5,875 nt of DNA from JAIPEK01 sp041685935 (GCA_041685935.1 JAWLES010000153.1:1-5875); one strand, 5' to 3'. Positions 1-5,458 are shown, numbered from the stretch's first letter. The notes: generated by a model from the letters alone, not told the origin. Made by a program: numbers and translations.

Positions 1-82
1 ACCTCGTTGATGATAGTTTTTTTTCGTCAAAAACATTCTATCTGCTTGACCAGTCAAGCGCAACGAGGTTTTTCTTTTTTTT
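1..82 (+). terminator. Branched stem-loop followed by a T-tract (probable terminator of a gene to the left)
   Basis: Bases 1-9 (ACCTCGTTG) are perfectly complementary to 61-69 (CAACGAGGT). The last base begins a T-rich tail (69-82, thirteen T and one C). Between the outer arms lie two further hairpins: GATAG 12-16 with CTATC 38-42, enclosing a T5/A5 stem with a CGTC loop, and GCTTGA 44-49 with TCAAGC 54-59 around a CCAG loop. The outer stem plus T-tract is the signature of intrinsic termination reading rightwards. The three-way-junction shape is more elaborate than a usual terminator, so the end of a structured small RNA is an alternative. The left arm starts at base 1, so the structure may extend outside the window. 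Confidence 0.6.
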
Positions 83-138
83 GATGGCGGATCTGGGGAA
101 AAAGGGTTCAATCATTAACTTATTCCGTTTCGCCGTTC

Positions 139-166
139 TTGACAGGATGCACTGCACACTGGTAAT
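139..166 (+). promoter_or_regulatory. Candidate sigma-70 promoter for the oxidoreductase pseudogene
   Basis: A perfect -35 hexamer TTGACA lies at 139-144. The best -10 match at acceptable spacing is GGTAAT at 161-166 (4 of 6, 16-bp spacer), preceded by a T. The -35 box is convincing and the -10 is weak. Location fits: downstream of the left terminator and about 40 bp before the start codon at 208. Confidence 0.35.
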
Positions 167-194
167 GAATAAAACATGCGTTCACTTAACCGGA

Positions 195-201
195 GAGGAG
201 G
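195..201 (+). promoter_or_regulatory. Ribosome binding site fixing the pseudogene start at 208
   Basis: GAGGAGG sits 6 nt before ATG 208, a near-ideal Shine-Dalgarno. It shows that the ancestral reading frame begins at 208 and not at the next in-frame ATG (358), which has no purine-rich site in front of it. Confidence 0.8.
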
Positions 202-207
202 TTCGGA

Positions 208-1509
208 ATGACTTTGCAGACCTATGATGTCATCATTGCAGGCGGCGGTGTCATGGGATCTTCCCTTGCCTACTGCCTTACAGGGCGTGATCGGAATATC
301 CGGACGGCGGTGATCGAGCGCGATCCATCCTATGAATAGGCTTCCACCGCGCTTTCCATGGTCAATGCCAGAATCCAGTTCAGCTTGCGGCAGAATGTGG
401 AAATATCCAGATATACGTTCGAGGTGTTTGACCGGTTTGAAGATGACATGCAGGTAGACGGGAAAAAGCCGGATATATCGTTAAGAAGGGAGGGCAACCT
501 GTTCCTGATAGACGAAAAATCACGGCCTGACGCGGAAAAAGCCCTCAAGATGCTGCAGGAGCTTGGATGCGAAGTTTACTGGATGACGCCGGATGACATC
601 AGGGAAAAGTTCCCCCTGTACGACCCGTCCGGGTATGCAGGAGGCACATTCAGCCCCAGTGACGGACATTTTGATGCATACTCCCTTTTAAAGGCTTACA
701 AGGCAAAAGCAAACTCCCAGGGCGCCGAATTTATCAAGGGGACGGTGTCCGAAATCAACCGATCGGACAACAAAGTCACCGGTGTTACCCTGGAATCAGG
801 GGAAACATACCATTCGAGTGTGGTAGTGAACTGCACAGGGGCGTGGTGCGCAGATCTCGCAGCCACGGCCGGGGTGAAACTCCCTATCGAGCCGTTCGGC
901 GTGGGGATAGAGATCAACTCCTGTGAGACTCTTGCCAAAGAGTTCGGAGGCGAGTGCGTCTCCAAAGTGCGGTACAAAATGAAACAGTCGGATTACCGAG
1001 CCGAAATCCGGTCCACTTTTGCGCCCGAACCTGAAGCGGTTTTCTATACCGCTTACGGCACAGAGGCCCGGCTGATTCTCCGGCAGGCTTATGAACAGGG
1101 CAAAACCCCGCCCAAAGGATGGTATGCCGACTACATCACCATGTGGACCAATGAAGTGTCGGAAATGCCTGAAATCGCCGAAGGCATAAAAGGGCTCATG
1201 CCCGGCGCCTCAGGGGAATTTTACCAGGAAGAGTATGCAAAACCGTACAACGAAAAATACGGCCGCCCGCCGAGCACCTCTTTCGGCCCTTACGGATATG
1301 ACGCAGCCATGCTGGTGGCCCTTGCCATTGAAAAGGCCGGAGCGGCGGACTCCGACTCGATCCGAAAAGCCCTGCCCGCGGTCTCCAAGACATATATGGG
1401 CGTCACCGGAGACAAAACATTTGACAAAGACGGAATGCAGGCAAGCGAAACGTACATGAAAAAGATTTATACAGGCGGCGAACTCAAGGATTATCCGCTT
1501 GACGAATAA
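208..1509 (+). pseudogene. Broken chimeric gene: DadA-like FAD oxidoreductase N-terminus (amber-interrupted) joined to a LivK-type binding-protein C-terminus
   Basis: Translation from ATG 208 begins with a classic FAD-binding beta-alpha-beta start (YDVIIAGGGVMGSS, residues 6-19; acidic strand end VIERD, 35-39), as in the DAO/glycine-oxidase/DadA family. Codon 44 (337-339) is TAG, inside the stretch YE*ASTALS where relatives usually carry a basic residue. The frame then stays open for another 389 codons to TAA at 1507-1509. Oxidoreductase sequence continues through the VVNCTGAWC segment (about 825-852) to LPIEP (ending 894). From about 895 the protein becomes the C-terminal half of a branched-chain amino-acid ABC binding protein. 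The oxidoreductase therefore lacks its substrate domain end and final FAD contacts, and the binding protein lacks its signal peptide and first lobe. A protein restarting at 358 would lack the dinucleotide-binding motif and has no ribosome site. I infer a deletion that fused two genes, plus a nonsense change. Misassembly, or pyrrolysine readthrough for the TAG, are the alternatives. Confidence 0.8.
895..1509 (+). other. C-terminal half of a LivJ/LivK-type (Peripla_BP_6) substrate-binding protein, within the chimera
   Basis: About 204 residues that match the second half of branched-chain amino-acid-type ABC transporter binding proteins. Recognisable pieces are the GGE-type turn followed by MKQSDYRAEI, AVFYTAYGTEARLILRQA, the W-rich substrate-side segment around codons 260-270 of the 358 frame, FGPYGYDAAMLVALAIEKAG, and a terminal VTGDKTFDKDGMQ followed by a Tyr/Lys-rich end. 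In whole proteins of this family (about 350-420 residues) these segments follow a signal peptide and a first ligand-binding lobe. Both are absent here, so this part cannot be exported or bind ligand as a normal binding protein. No livHMGF permease or ATPase genes are in the window. Family assignment is by sequence style. The ligand is unknown. Confidence 0.75.
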
Positions 1510-1528
1510 CCGCTGCTTTTTTACAATG

Positions 1529-1570
1529 CAGTGTCCCCTGGTACGAACACATCAGGGGACATTTAAACTG
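1529..1570 (+). terminator. Stem-loop between the chimera and the cyclodeaminase gene (possible weak terminator or intercistronic hairpin)
   Basis: TGTCCCCTG at 1532-1540 is a perfect inverted copy of CAGGGGACA at 1553-1561, with a 12-nt loop. CAG 1529-1531 can add pairs with CTG 1568-1570 past a small bulge. The stem is strong, but the 3' side runs ATTTAA rather than a real T-tract, so efficient intrinsic termination is doubtful. It could instead stabilise or partly attenuate transcript reaching the downstream gene. Confidence 0.4.
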
Positions 1571-1571
1571 A

Positions 1572-1579
1572 AAGGAGGG
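1572..1579 (+). promoter_or_regulatory. Ribosome binding site of the cyclodeaminase-family gene
   Basis: AAGGAGGG lies 7 nt before ATG 1587. This is close to the full anti-Shine-Dalgarno complement and selects that ATG. Confidence 0.8.
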
Positions 1580-1586
1580 AAAATCA

Positions 1587-2558
1587 ATGTCCGGCACCGT
1601 TCTTTACCTGAGCCGTGAAGATGTTGAAACTGCGGATGTAAAGATGCAGGAAATTATCGACGCACTGGATGCCACTTTCAGGGAAAAGGGGGAAGGCCGC
1701 TTTGAAATGCCCCCGAAACCGGGAATCCACCCCGGCGGAGACTCGTTCATGCACGCCATGCCCGCGTATGTACCGAAACTGAAAGCAGCCGGGATCAAGT
1801 GGGTTTCAGGGAACCCGAACAACCCGGAAAAAGGGCTTCCCTACATATCAGGACTGCTGATTCTCAATGACCCGGAAACGGGTATCCCCCTTGCGATCAT
1901 GGACGCCACCTGGATCACCGGCATGCGAACCGGCGCCGCATCCGCTGTGGCCGGAAAATACCTGGCAAGGAAGGACAGCACCGCCATGGGCGTGATCGCC
2001 TGCGGGGTCCAGGGCAGAAGCCACCTGGAGGCATTCTCCTGCCTTTTCGACCTGAAACACGTCCGGGCGTACGACACCGACCCTGCGGTCGCCGAAAAAT
2101 ACGCGGACGGGATGTCCCGGAAACTCAATCTCGATGTCCGCCCCGTACAATCGGCCAAAGAGGCGGTAACGGATATGGACATCGTGGTCACCAGCGGACC
2201 GATTTTAAAGGACCCTTCCCCGGTCATCGAGCCGGACTGGCTTGTGCCGGGCGGATTTGCAAGTCCGGTTGATTTTGACTCCTACTGGACTCCGGCCGCA
2301 CTCAAGCAGATGGACAAGCTTGTAACGGATGATATCGAACAAATGGAGTATTTCCGAAAAACAGGGTATTTCAAACATACGCCCAAAGCCTCGGCAGACC
2401 TGGGCGAAATCGCCTGCGGGAAAAAGCCGGGTCGAAAGACGCCCGAGGAACGCATTGCCGCTCTGAACCTGGGAATAGCCCTGGACGACATGGCCACGGC
2501 AATCCTGATCTACAACAAGGCAAAAGAAAAGGGAATCGGTACCGAGCTGCCGCTTTAA
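1587..2558 (+). CDS. Ornithine cyclodeaminase / mu-crystallin family NAD(P)-dependent enzyme
   Basis: This 323-residue cytoplasmic protein is full length for the family (about 310-350). Family features in order: a PPKPGIHP segment (42-49) and HAMPAYVP (56-63) of the substrate domain; IKWVSGNP with Lys71 in the position of the catalytic/substrate lysine; GLLILNDPETGIPLAIMDATWITGMRTGAAS (89-119), containing the conserved Arg114-Thr-Gly; a Rossmann turn ACGVQGRSHLEA (138-149) with Asp163 ending strand two, which favours NAD over NADP; PVDFDSYW (227-234) where the family places its catalytic Asp; and LGIALDDMATA (295-305). Members deaminate ornithine to proline, or act as alanine dehydrogenases, ketimine reductases or opine-type enzymes. 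I vaguely recall subunit labels for amine oxidation in one subgroup but cannot confirm them here. The substrate is not readable from sequence. The neighbouring oxidoreductase/binding-protein remnants suggest a former amino-acid or opine catabolic cluster. The start is fixed by a strong ribosome site. Confidence 0.85.
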   Translation: MSGTVLYLSREDVETADVKMQEIIDALDATFREKGEGRFEMPPKPGIHPGGDSFMHAMPAYVPKLKAAGIKWVSGNPNNPEKGLPYISGLLILNDPETGIPLAIMDATWITGMRTGAASAVAGKYLARKDSTAMGVIACGVQGRSHLEAFSCLFDLKHVRAYDTDPAVAEKYADGMSRKLNLDVRPVQSAKEAVTDMDIVVTSGPILKDPSPVIEPDWLVPGGFASPVDFDSYWTPAALKQMDKLVTDDIEQMEYFRKTGYFKHTPKASADLGEIACGKKPGRKTPEERIAALNLGIALDDMATAILIYNKAKEKGIGTELPL

Positions 2559-2611
2559 TCCGTAATTTCAAGTAAAGCAGCGCATACGACTTTCCCGGTT
2601 TCCTTGAACCC
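2559..2611. other. Convergent intergenic gap
   Basis: This 53-bp gap separates two convergent genes. It holds no T-tracted hairpin for either strand. The only dyad is a short CTTGA/TCAAG pair (2603-2616, 4-nt loop) that overlaps the transporter stop codon. Termination here may be Rho-dependent, or transcripts may overlap at their 3' ends. Confidence 0.5.
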
Positions 2612-3790
2612 TCAAGCACGGACGGCCATATACACGGTAAAGACAAGAGGGGCTACACAGACCGCAGCACCTGCGAAAAAAGCGTTGGCAACCGAATGCT
2701 CCCTCACGAACAACGCGAAAAACAGAGGTGAAAGTGTCTGTCCCAGGTAAATCAGCATGGTGAACACGGACAGTACGCCGGCCCTCAGTTCCGTGGAAAC
2801 CAGACCTGCGGCAGCGCTGTTCAACGTGGGCATGAGAACGCCGAAGCCGAGCCCCCAGATGCCCATGCAAAGCATGACCGGAAGATAGCTGTTGGAAAAA
2901 CCCACCAGAAGATGGCTTGTACCGCAAAGCACAAACCCTGCAAGTATACGGATTTCTTCGGAGAAAAGGCGGCTGATCAGACCGGCGCGGGATGCCACCA
3001 GTGCCGCAGACCCTGCTGCCGCGGATATTGCAAGGCCCGAATGCAGTGTGGTCAGGCCGAACTGCTTGACCACAAGGATCGGCATATACACCACGATTCC
3101 GTACAGCAGAAAAAAACCCATGAAATTGGAAAAAAACAGCCAGACCGCCCGGATGTCGGCAAGGGATTTCACCGCTCTCAGCATGTAACGCGGTGTTTTG
3201 GCCGTTCCTGCAGGATCCTTGAATTTGAAGGCGATAAACAGACCCAGCAGCACAGCACTCGAATGGATATAAAACGGCAGAAACCAGGCAATGGTGGCAA
3301 GGGCGCCCGACGCGAAGGGGACAGAGGCGTTGGTCACGCCCTGGACCGTCACCCGCCAGCCCATGGCCCGGCTACGTTCAGGCTCTTCATACATATCCCC
3401 GATGGCTGCAACAGCCGTATTAAGCATGCCGCCCACTGCGATTCCCTGGAAAGCCCGCCATACCAGAACAAGCCGGAAAGATTGTGTGAATGTAATCAGA
3501 AGGCCGCTGATGCCGAACAGGATCACGGCCGGGACGATGACGCTCTTACGGCCGAACCGGTCCGCAAAAGGGCCGAACAGAGGAGTGGCCACCAGGGCGC
3601 AAAACGTATATACGCTCAGCGCAAGGCCCACATTCCTGCCTGTGGCCCCGTCCAGGTCCATGATCGCAGGCAGGATCGGCCCCACGAGACTCCCTCCGGT
3701 CACGGCGAACATGACCACCAGCAGCAACATCAGCAGGTTCGGAGTCTTAAACGGGTTGATGCTGCCATGCCCGACTTTTTCTTTATTCAT
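2612..3790 (-). CDS. MFS family transporter, 12 predicted membrane segments
   Basis: From ATG 3790 the protein has 392 residues, normal for a 12-TM major facilitator. After a short polar N-terminus comes TM1 (about 18-41). The signature motif A, GPFADRFGRK (73-82), lies in the loop between TM2 and TM3, and the related DMYEEPERSRAMGW (132-145) lies near TM4/TM5. A charged central loop at about 190-215 separates the two six-helix halves. The composition resembles drug/metabolite efflux MFS proteins of the inner membrane, but the substrate is unknown. The frame stays open up to TTG 3802, which directly abuts the hydrolase stop codon. I prefer ATG 3790 because a GGA lies 5-7 nt upstream of it and the TTG has no ribosome site. 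The 12-nt gap after the hydrolase implies one transcript and translational coupling. It ends with TGA. Confidence 0.85.
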   Translation of the reverse strand: MNKEKVGHGSINPFKTPNLLMLLLVVMFAVTGGSLVGPILPAIMDLDGATGRNVGLALSVYTFCALVATPLFGPFADRFGRKSVIVPAVILFGISGLLITFTQSFRLVLVWRAFQGIAVGGMLNTAVAAIGDMYEEPERSRAMGWRVTVQGVTNASVPFASGALATIAWFLPFYIHSSAVLLGLFIAFKFKDPAGTAKTPRYMLRAVKSLADIRAVWLFFSNFMGFFLLYGIVVYMPILVVKQFGLTTLHSGLAISAAAGSAALVASRAGLISRLFSEEIRILAGFVLCGTSHLLVGFSNSYLPVMLCMGIWGLGFGVLMPTLNSAAAGLVSTELRAGVLSVFTMLIYLGQTLSPLFFALFVREHSVANAFFAGAAVCVAPLVFTVYMAVRA

Positions 3791-3802
3791 ACCATCCGTC
3801 AA

Positions 3803-4456
3803 TCAGCAGGCATGTTCCAGAACCCAGACTTCTGTGCCGCCTGTCGGAATGTCAGCAGATGTGATATCGATTTCGCTTTTTCCTGTCTTGTTTGCATCCC
3901 CCATTACTTTGAGAAAATCCTCTACACCGGCAATGGGAAGACGGGTTTTCCCGGTTTTGAAGTGCATCGGAATCACCACATTTGGAGAAAGGCTTTTTAC
4001 AAGCTCTGCCGCTCCTTCGGCATCCACCGTAAATGTCCCGCCCACAGGGGTCAGAAGAACATTCACCGGTCCGATCTCCTTGATCTGCTCCTCTGAGAGT
4101 TGATGCCCGAGATCCCCGACAAAACAGATATGAATCCCGTCCACCTCAAAAAAGAAAACCGTGTTGGTCCCTCTTTCCTTGCCGCCTGATTCGTCATGTG
4201 CGGTTTCGATCCCCTTGACGGAAATGTCGCCGACCTTGCCGGAACCCTTCAGAACCTCGGGCGAGCCGGAAAGTCCTTTCACATGATTGTGATCGGCATG
4301 ATCGTGGCTGACCAGGACACCGTCCGCCCGGTCAGTCACCATGTCATACTCGAATACGCCTCCGAATGCCTTGGGATCATACGGATCCGTCACCACTACG
4401 GTGCCGTCCGCGGCAGTGATGGTAAAACTTGCATGTCCGTTCCATTTGATTTTCAT
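3803..4456 (-). CDS. MBL-fold metal-dependent hydrolase (UPF0173/COG2220-like)
   Basis: A 217-residue cytoplasmic protein (no signal peptide) of the beta-lactamase-fold superfamily, full length for the compact COG2220 group. The N-terminus MKIKWNGHASF is characteristic. Metal ligands visible are SHDHADH (50-56; His51, His53, Asp55, His56), His87 in TAHDE, Asp115 with His118 in VGDLGH, and His165 in IPMHF, which is a full two-metal (usually Zn) set. Members of this group are mostly uncharacterised. Ester or phosphodiester hydrolysis is the general expectation, and the UlaG/NAPE-PLD relatives show how varied substrates are. A strong ribosome site 6 nt upstream fixes the start. It sits directly before an MFS transporter gene. 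A joint role, such as processing a compound that is then exported, is conjecture. Stop TGA. Confidence 0.88.
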   Translation of the reverse strand: MKIKWNGHASFTITAADGTVVVTDPYDPKAFGGVFEYDMVTDRADGVLVSHDHADHNHVKGLSGSPEVLKGSGKVGDISVKGIETAHDESGGKERGTNTVFFFEVDGIHICFVGDLGHQLSEEQIKEIGPVNVLLTPVGGTFTVDAEGAAELVKSLSPNVVIPMHFKTGKTRLPIAGVEDFLKVMGDANKTGKSEIDITSADIPTGGTEVWVLEHAC

Positions 4457-4503
4457 GCTGTACCTCCTTTTGTTTTCCTTTTCAGTTTCTCAATTGTTGC
4501 CAT
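4453..4503 (-). CDS. Possible 16-codon upstream ORF overlapping the hydrolase start (leader peptide candidate)
   Basis: ATG 4503 opens a frame reading MATIEKLKRKTKGGTA, whose TGA stop overlaps the hydrolase ATG as ATGA. An AGGA lies 9 nt upstream of the ATG, a mediocre ribosome site, and the strong site of the hydrolase lies inside the ORF. The stop-start overlap is typical of translational coupling. The peptide resembles the first residues of the sirtuin (METIEELKKH) at protein and DNA level, so it may instead be a relic of a duplicated gene start. The peptide is lysine-rich and has no attenuation codon run of a single amino acid apart from that. Confidence 0.3.
   Translation of the reverse strand: MATIEKLKRKTKGGTA
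4463..4470 (-). promoter_or_regulatory. Ribosome binding site of the hydrolase
   Basis: Read on the - strand this is AAAGGAGG followed by a 6-nt spacer and ATG 4456. It is a near-perfect site that settles the hydrolase start. Confidence 0.85.
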
Positions 4504-4512
4504 TGTTTCATT
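4477..4512 (-). repeat. Copy B of a 36-nt repeat, upstream of the hydrolase
   Basis: On the - strand this runs from AATGAAACAATGG through ACAATTGAG and AACTGAAAA to a terminal G. It matches the segment spanning the sirtuin start codon (5390-5425) at 30 of 36 positions without gaps, including the ATG. At this length such a match is unlikely by chance in a window of this size (rough estimate, not a computed E-value). Confidence 0.55.
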
Positions 4513-4684
4513 CCTGAATTGAGCGCGCTTTACATTTTTAAAAAGTGAATTTTATATTCTATATGGGTGATATTGTTTGTTTTCGTGTTCCTCGATTGTT
4601 CATGGTCATGCTGATGCCTGTGTTGATGATAGGCATAACCGGATGTCCCGGATTTGCCGAAAGGATTTGCGGACGGACCTCGCC
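4504..4684. other. AT-rich intergenic region between sirtuin and hydrolase genes
   Basis: The part at 4531-4580 is much more AT-rich than its surroundings and contains TATAAA and TAAAAT matches on the - strand (about 4550-4557) plus a TTTTTAAAAA palindrome (4535-4544). It is the natural place for a promoter of the hydrolase-transporter pair, but no -35 box at good spacing goes with the -10-like matches. No terminator with a T-tract is seen after the sirtuin stop. In one frame the sequence encodes a His-rich stretch with no start codon of its own. Confidence 0.4.
4588..4600 (-). repeat. Partial copy C of the sirtuin-start repeat
   Basis: The - strand 13-mer ACAATCGAGGAAC is identical to bases in codons 3-7 of the sirtuin, and a GAAAA-type tail follows a two-base difference. 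It lies about 85 bp downstream of the sirtuin stop. A 13-mer alone could occur by chance; it gains weight from copy B nearby. Confidence 0.3.
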
Positions 4685-5416
4685 CTACAGCAATACCTTC
4701 AATACAGAAGCGGCCCCGTCCCGGATTACAAGATCCGCCCGCTGGTCCAGGGGAGTGGCCTCCTTGTTGACAATCACCAGCTTGGCCCCGTTTTCCGCCG
4801 CGACCAGCGGCAATGAGGCAGCCGGCTGTACCACGAGAGAACTTCCGATAACCAGGAACAGATCGCACCGGGCGGATTCGCGTTGGGCACGGTGGAGCAC
4901 ATCCTGCGGCAGGCTCTCTCCGAAGAAAACCACCATCGGCCGGATCAGCCCGCCGCACTGATCGCATTCCGGGGGCAGTGCGTGTGCCAAAAACGCATGC
5001 ACCGCTTCAAGATTAAAAACTTTCCGGCAGATCATGCAGGTGAACTTCCGGGTATTTCCATGCAATTCCAGCACCTCTTCGCTTCCGGCCACCTGGTGAA
5101 GCCCGTCGATGTTCTGGGTGATCACCGCTTTGAGCTTTCCTCTCTTTTCAAGGGATGCCAGTGCCTTGTGGGACTTGTTCGGCTTTGCAGCAGCGAGGGC
5201 CGGGTATCTGACGTCCCGGAAAAACTGCCAGTAATACGATGGGTCTTGCATAAAATAGTTCACATCAGCATATTTTCCCGGATCGTATTTGCTCCAGTAT
5301 CCGTCCTCTCCCCTGTATGTGGGGATACCGCTGTCCGCAGAGATTCCTGCACCGGTAAATGCCGCCATATACCGGCAGTTCTCCACATGCTTTTTCAGTT
5401 CCTCGATTGTCTCCAT
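4685..5416 (-). CDS. NAD-dependent protein deacylase, Sir2 family (sirtuin)
   Basis: From ATG 5416 the protein has 243 residues, the usual size of bacterial CobB/SrtN-type sirtuins. Seen in order: the NAD loop TGAGISADSGIPTYRG (21-36); TQNIDGLH (100-107) with the ribose-binding Gln-Asn-Ile-Asp; catalytic His119 in ELHG; zinc site Cys127-x2-Cys130 and Cys151-x2-Cys154; RPMVVFFGE (159-167), the substrate-cleft strand; GSSLVVQPAA (191-200); and VIVN (214-217). All catalytic and zinc residues are present. The enzyme removes acyl groups from lysines using NAD, yielding nicotinamide and O-acyl-ADP-ribose. A typical bacterial target is acyl-CoA synthetase, though none is encoded nearby. Earlier in-frame codons reach TTG 5653, but that extension overlaps the neighbouring gene and precedes a promoter-like element, so ATG 5416 is chosen. 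No well-spaced ribosome site precedes it; the only AAGGAG is 17 nt away. Stop TAG. Confidence 0.93.
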   Translation of the reverse strand: METIEELKKHVENCRYMAAFTGAGISADSGIPTYRGEDGYWSKYDPGKYADVNYFMQDPSYYWQFFRDVRYPALAAAKPNKSHKALASLEKRGKLKAVITQNIDGLHQVAGSEEVLELHGNTRKFTCMICRKVFNLEAVHAFLAHALPPECDQCGGLIRPMVVFFGESLPQDVLHRAQRESARCDLFLVIGSSLVVQPAASLPLVAAENGAKLVIVNKEATPLDQRADLVIRDGAASVLKVLL

Positions 5417-5425
5417 TGTTTTATT
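5390..5425 (-). repeat. Copy A of the 36-nt repeat, spanning the sirtuin start codon
   Basis: It covers the last three bases of the -10 box, the ATG and the first eight or so codons of the sirtuin (METIEELKK). It is the likely source copy because here it is part of an intact gene; copy B is at 4477-4512. Confidence 0.55.
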
Positions 5426-5452
5426 GTAACCCGCTCCTTGAACAACAGTCAA
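5423..5452 (-). promoter_or_regulatory. Sigma-70-like promoter immediately upstream of the sirtuin (predicts leaderless mRNA)
   Basis: On the - strand TTGACT (5452-5447, 5 of 6) and TACAAT (5428-5423, 5 of 6) are separated by 18 bp. Only AAAACA lies between the -10 box and ATG 5416, so a normal start site 6-8 nt past the -10 box falls on or next to the A of ATG. This agrees with the lack of a well-spaced Shine-Dalgarno. Confidence 0.55.
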
Positions 5453-5458
5453 GGCGGG
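5430..5458. promoter_or_regulatory. Inverted repeat over the sirtuin -35 box and spacer (operator candidate, or hairpin hiding an AAGGAG)
   Basis: CCTTGA 5436-5441 pairs with TCAAGG 5449-5454 around a 7-nt loop. CCCG 5430-5433 pairs with CGGG 5455-5458 past two unpaired bases. As DNA this dyad straddles the promoter's -35 and spacer, a common position for a repressor site. If transcription instead starts further upstream, the same bases form an RNA hairpin that occludes the only AAGGAG (5439-5434). Confidence 0.4.

Noticed and set aside
358..1509. Treating the 383-codon ORF from ATG 358 as an intact gene
   Set aside because: ATG 358 has no Shine-Dalgarno, the FAD-binding start lies upstream in the same frame behind a TAG, and the C-terminal half belongs to another family.
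2537..2546. Perfect palindrome TCGGTACCGA
   Set aside because: It lies inside the cyclodeaminase coding sequence with ordinary codons, and a single 10-bp palindrome is expected by chance.
2603..2616. CTTGA/TCAAG dyad at the transporter stop as a bidirectional terminator
   Set aside because: A 5-bp stem with no T-tract on either side is too weak.
2612..3802. TTG 3802 as the transporter start
   Set aside because: It is possible because it abuts the hydrolase stop, but ATG lies four codons later with a weak GGA in front, and the extra residues TDG add nothing recognisable.
2912..4096. A 394-codon open frame on the + strand
   Set aside because: It lies antisense to the MFS transporter and hydrolase, has a His/Cys/Arg-rich low-quality translation with no domain, and no ribosome site. 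It is a shadow of the opposite-strand genes, as is the + frame at 3291-4103.
4545..4961. + strand frame of 138 codons over the sirtuin 3' region
   Set aside because: It is antisense to conserved sirtuin sequence, and the translation shows no domain or ribosome site.
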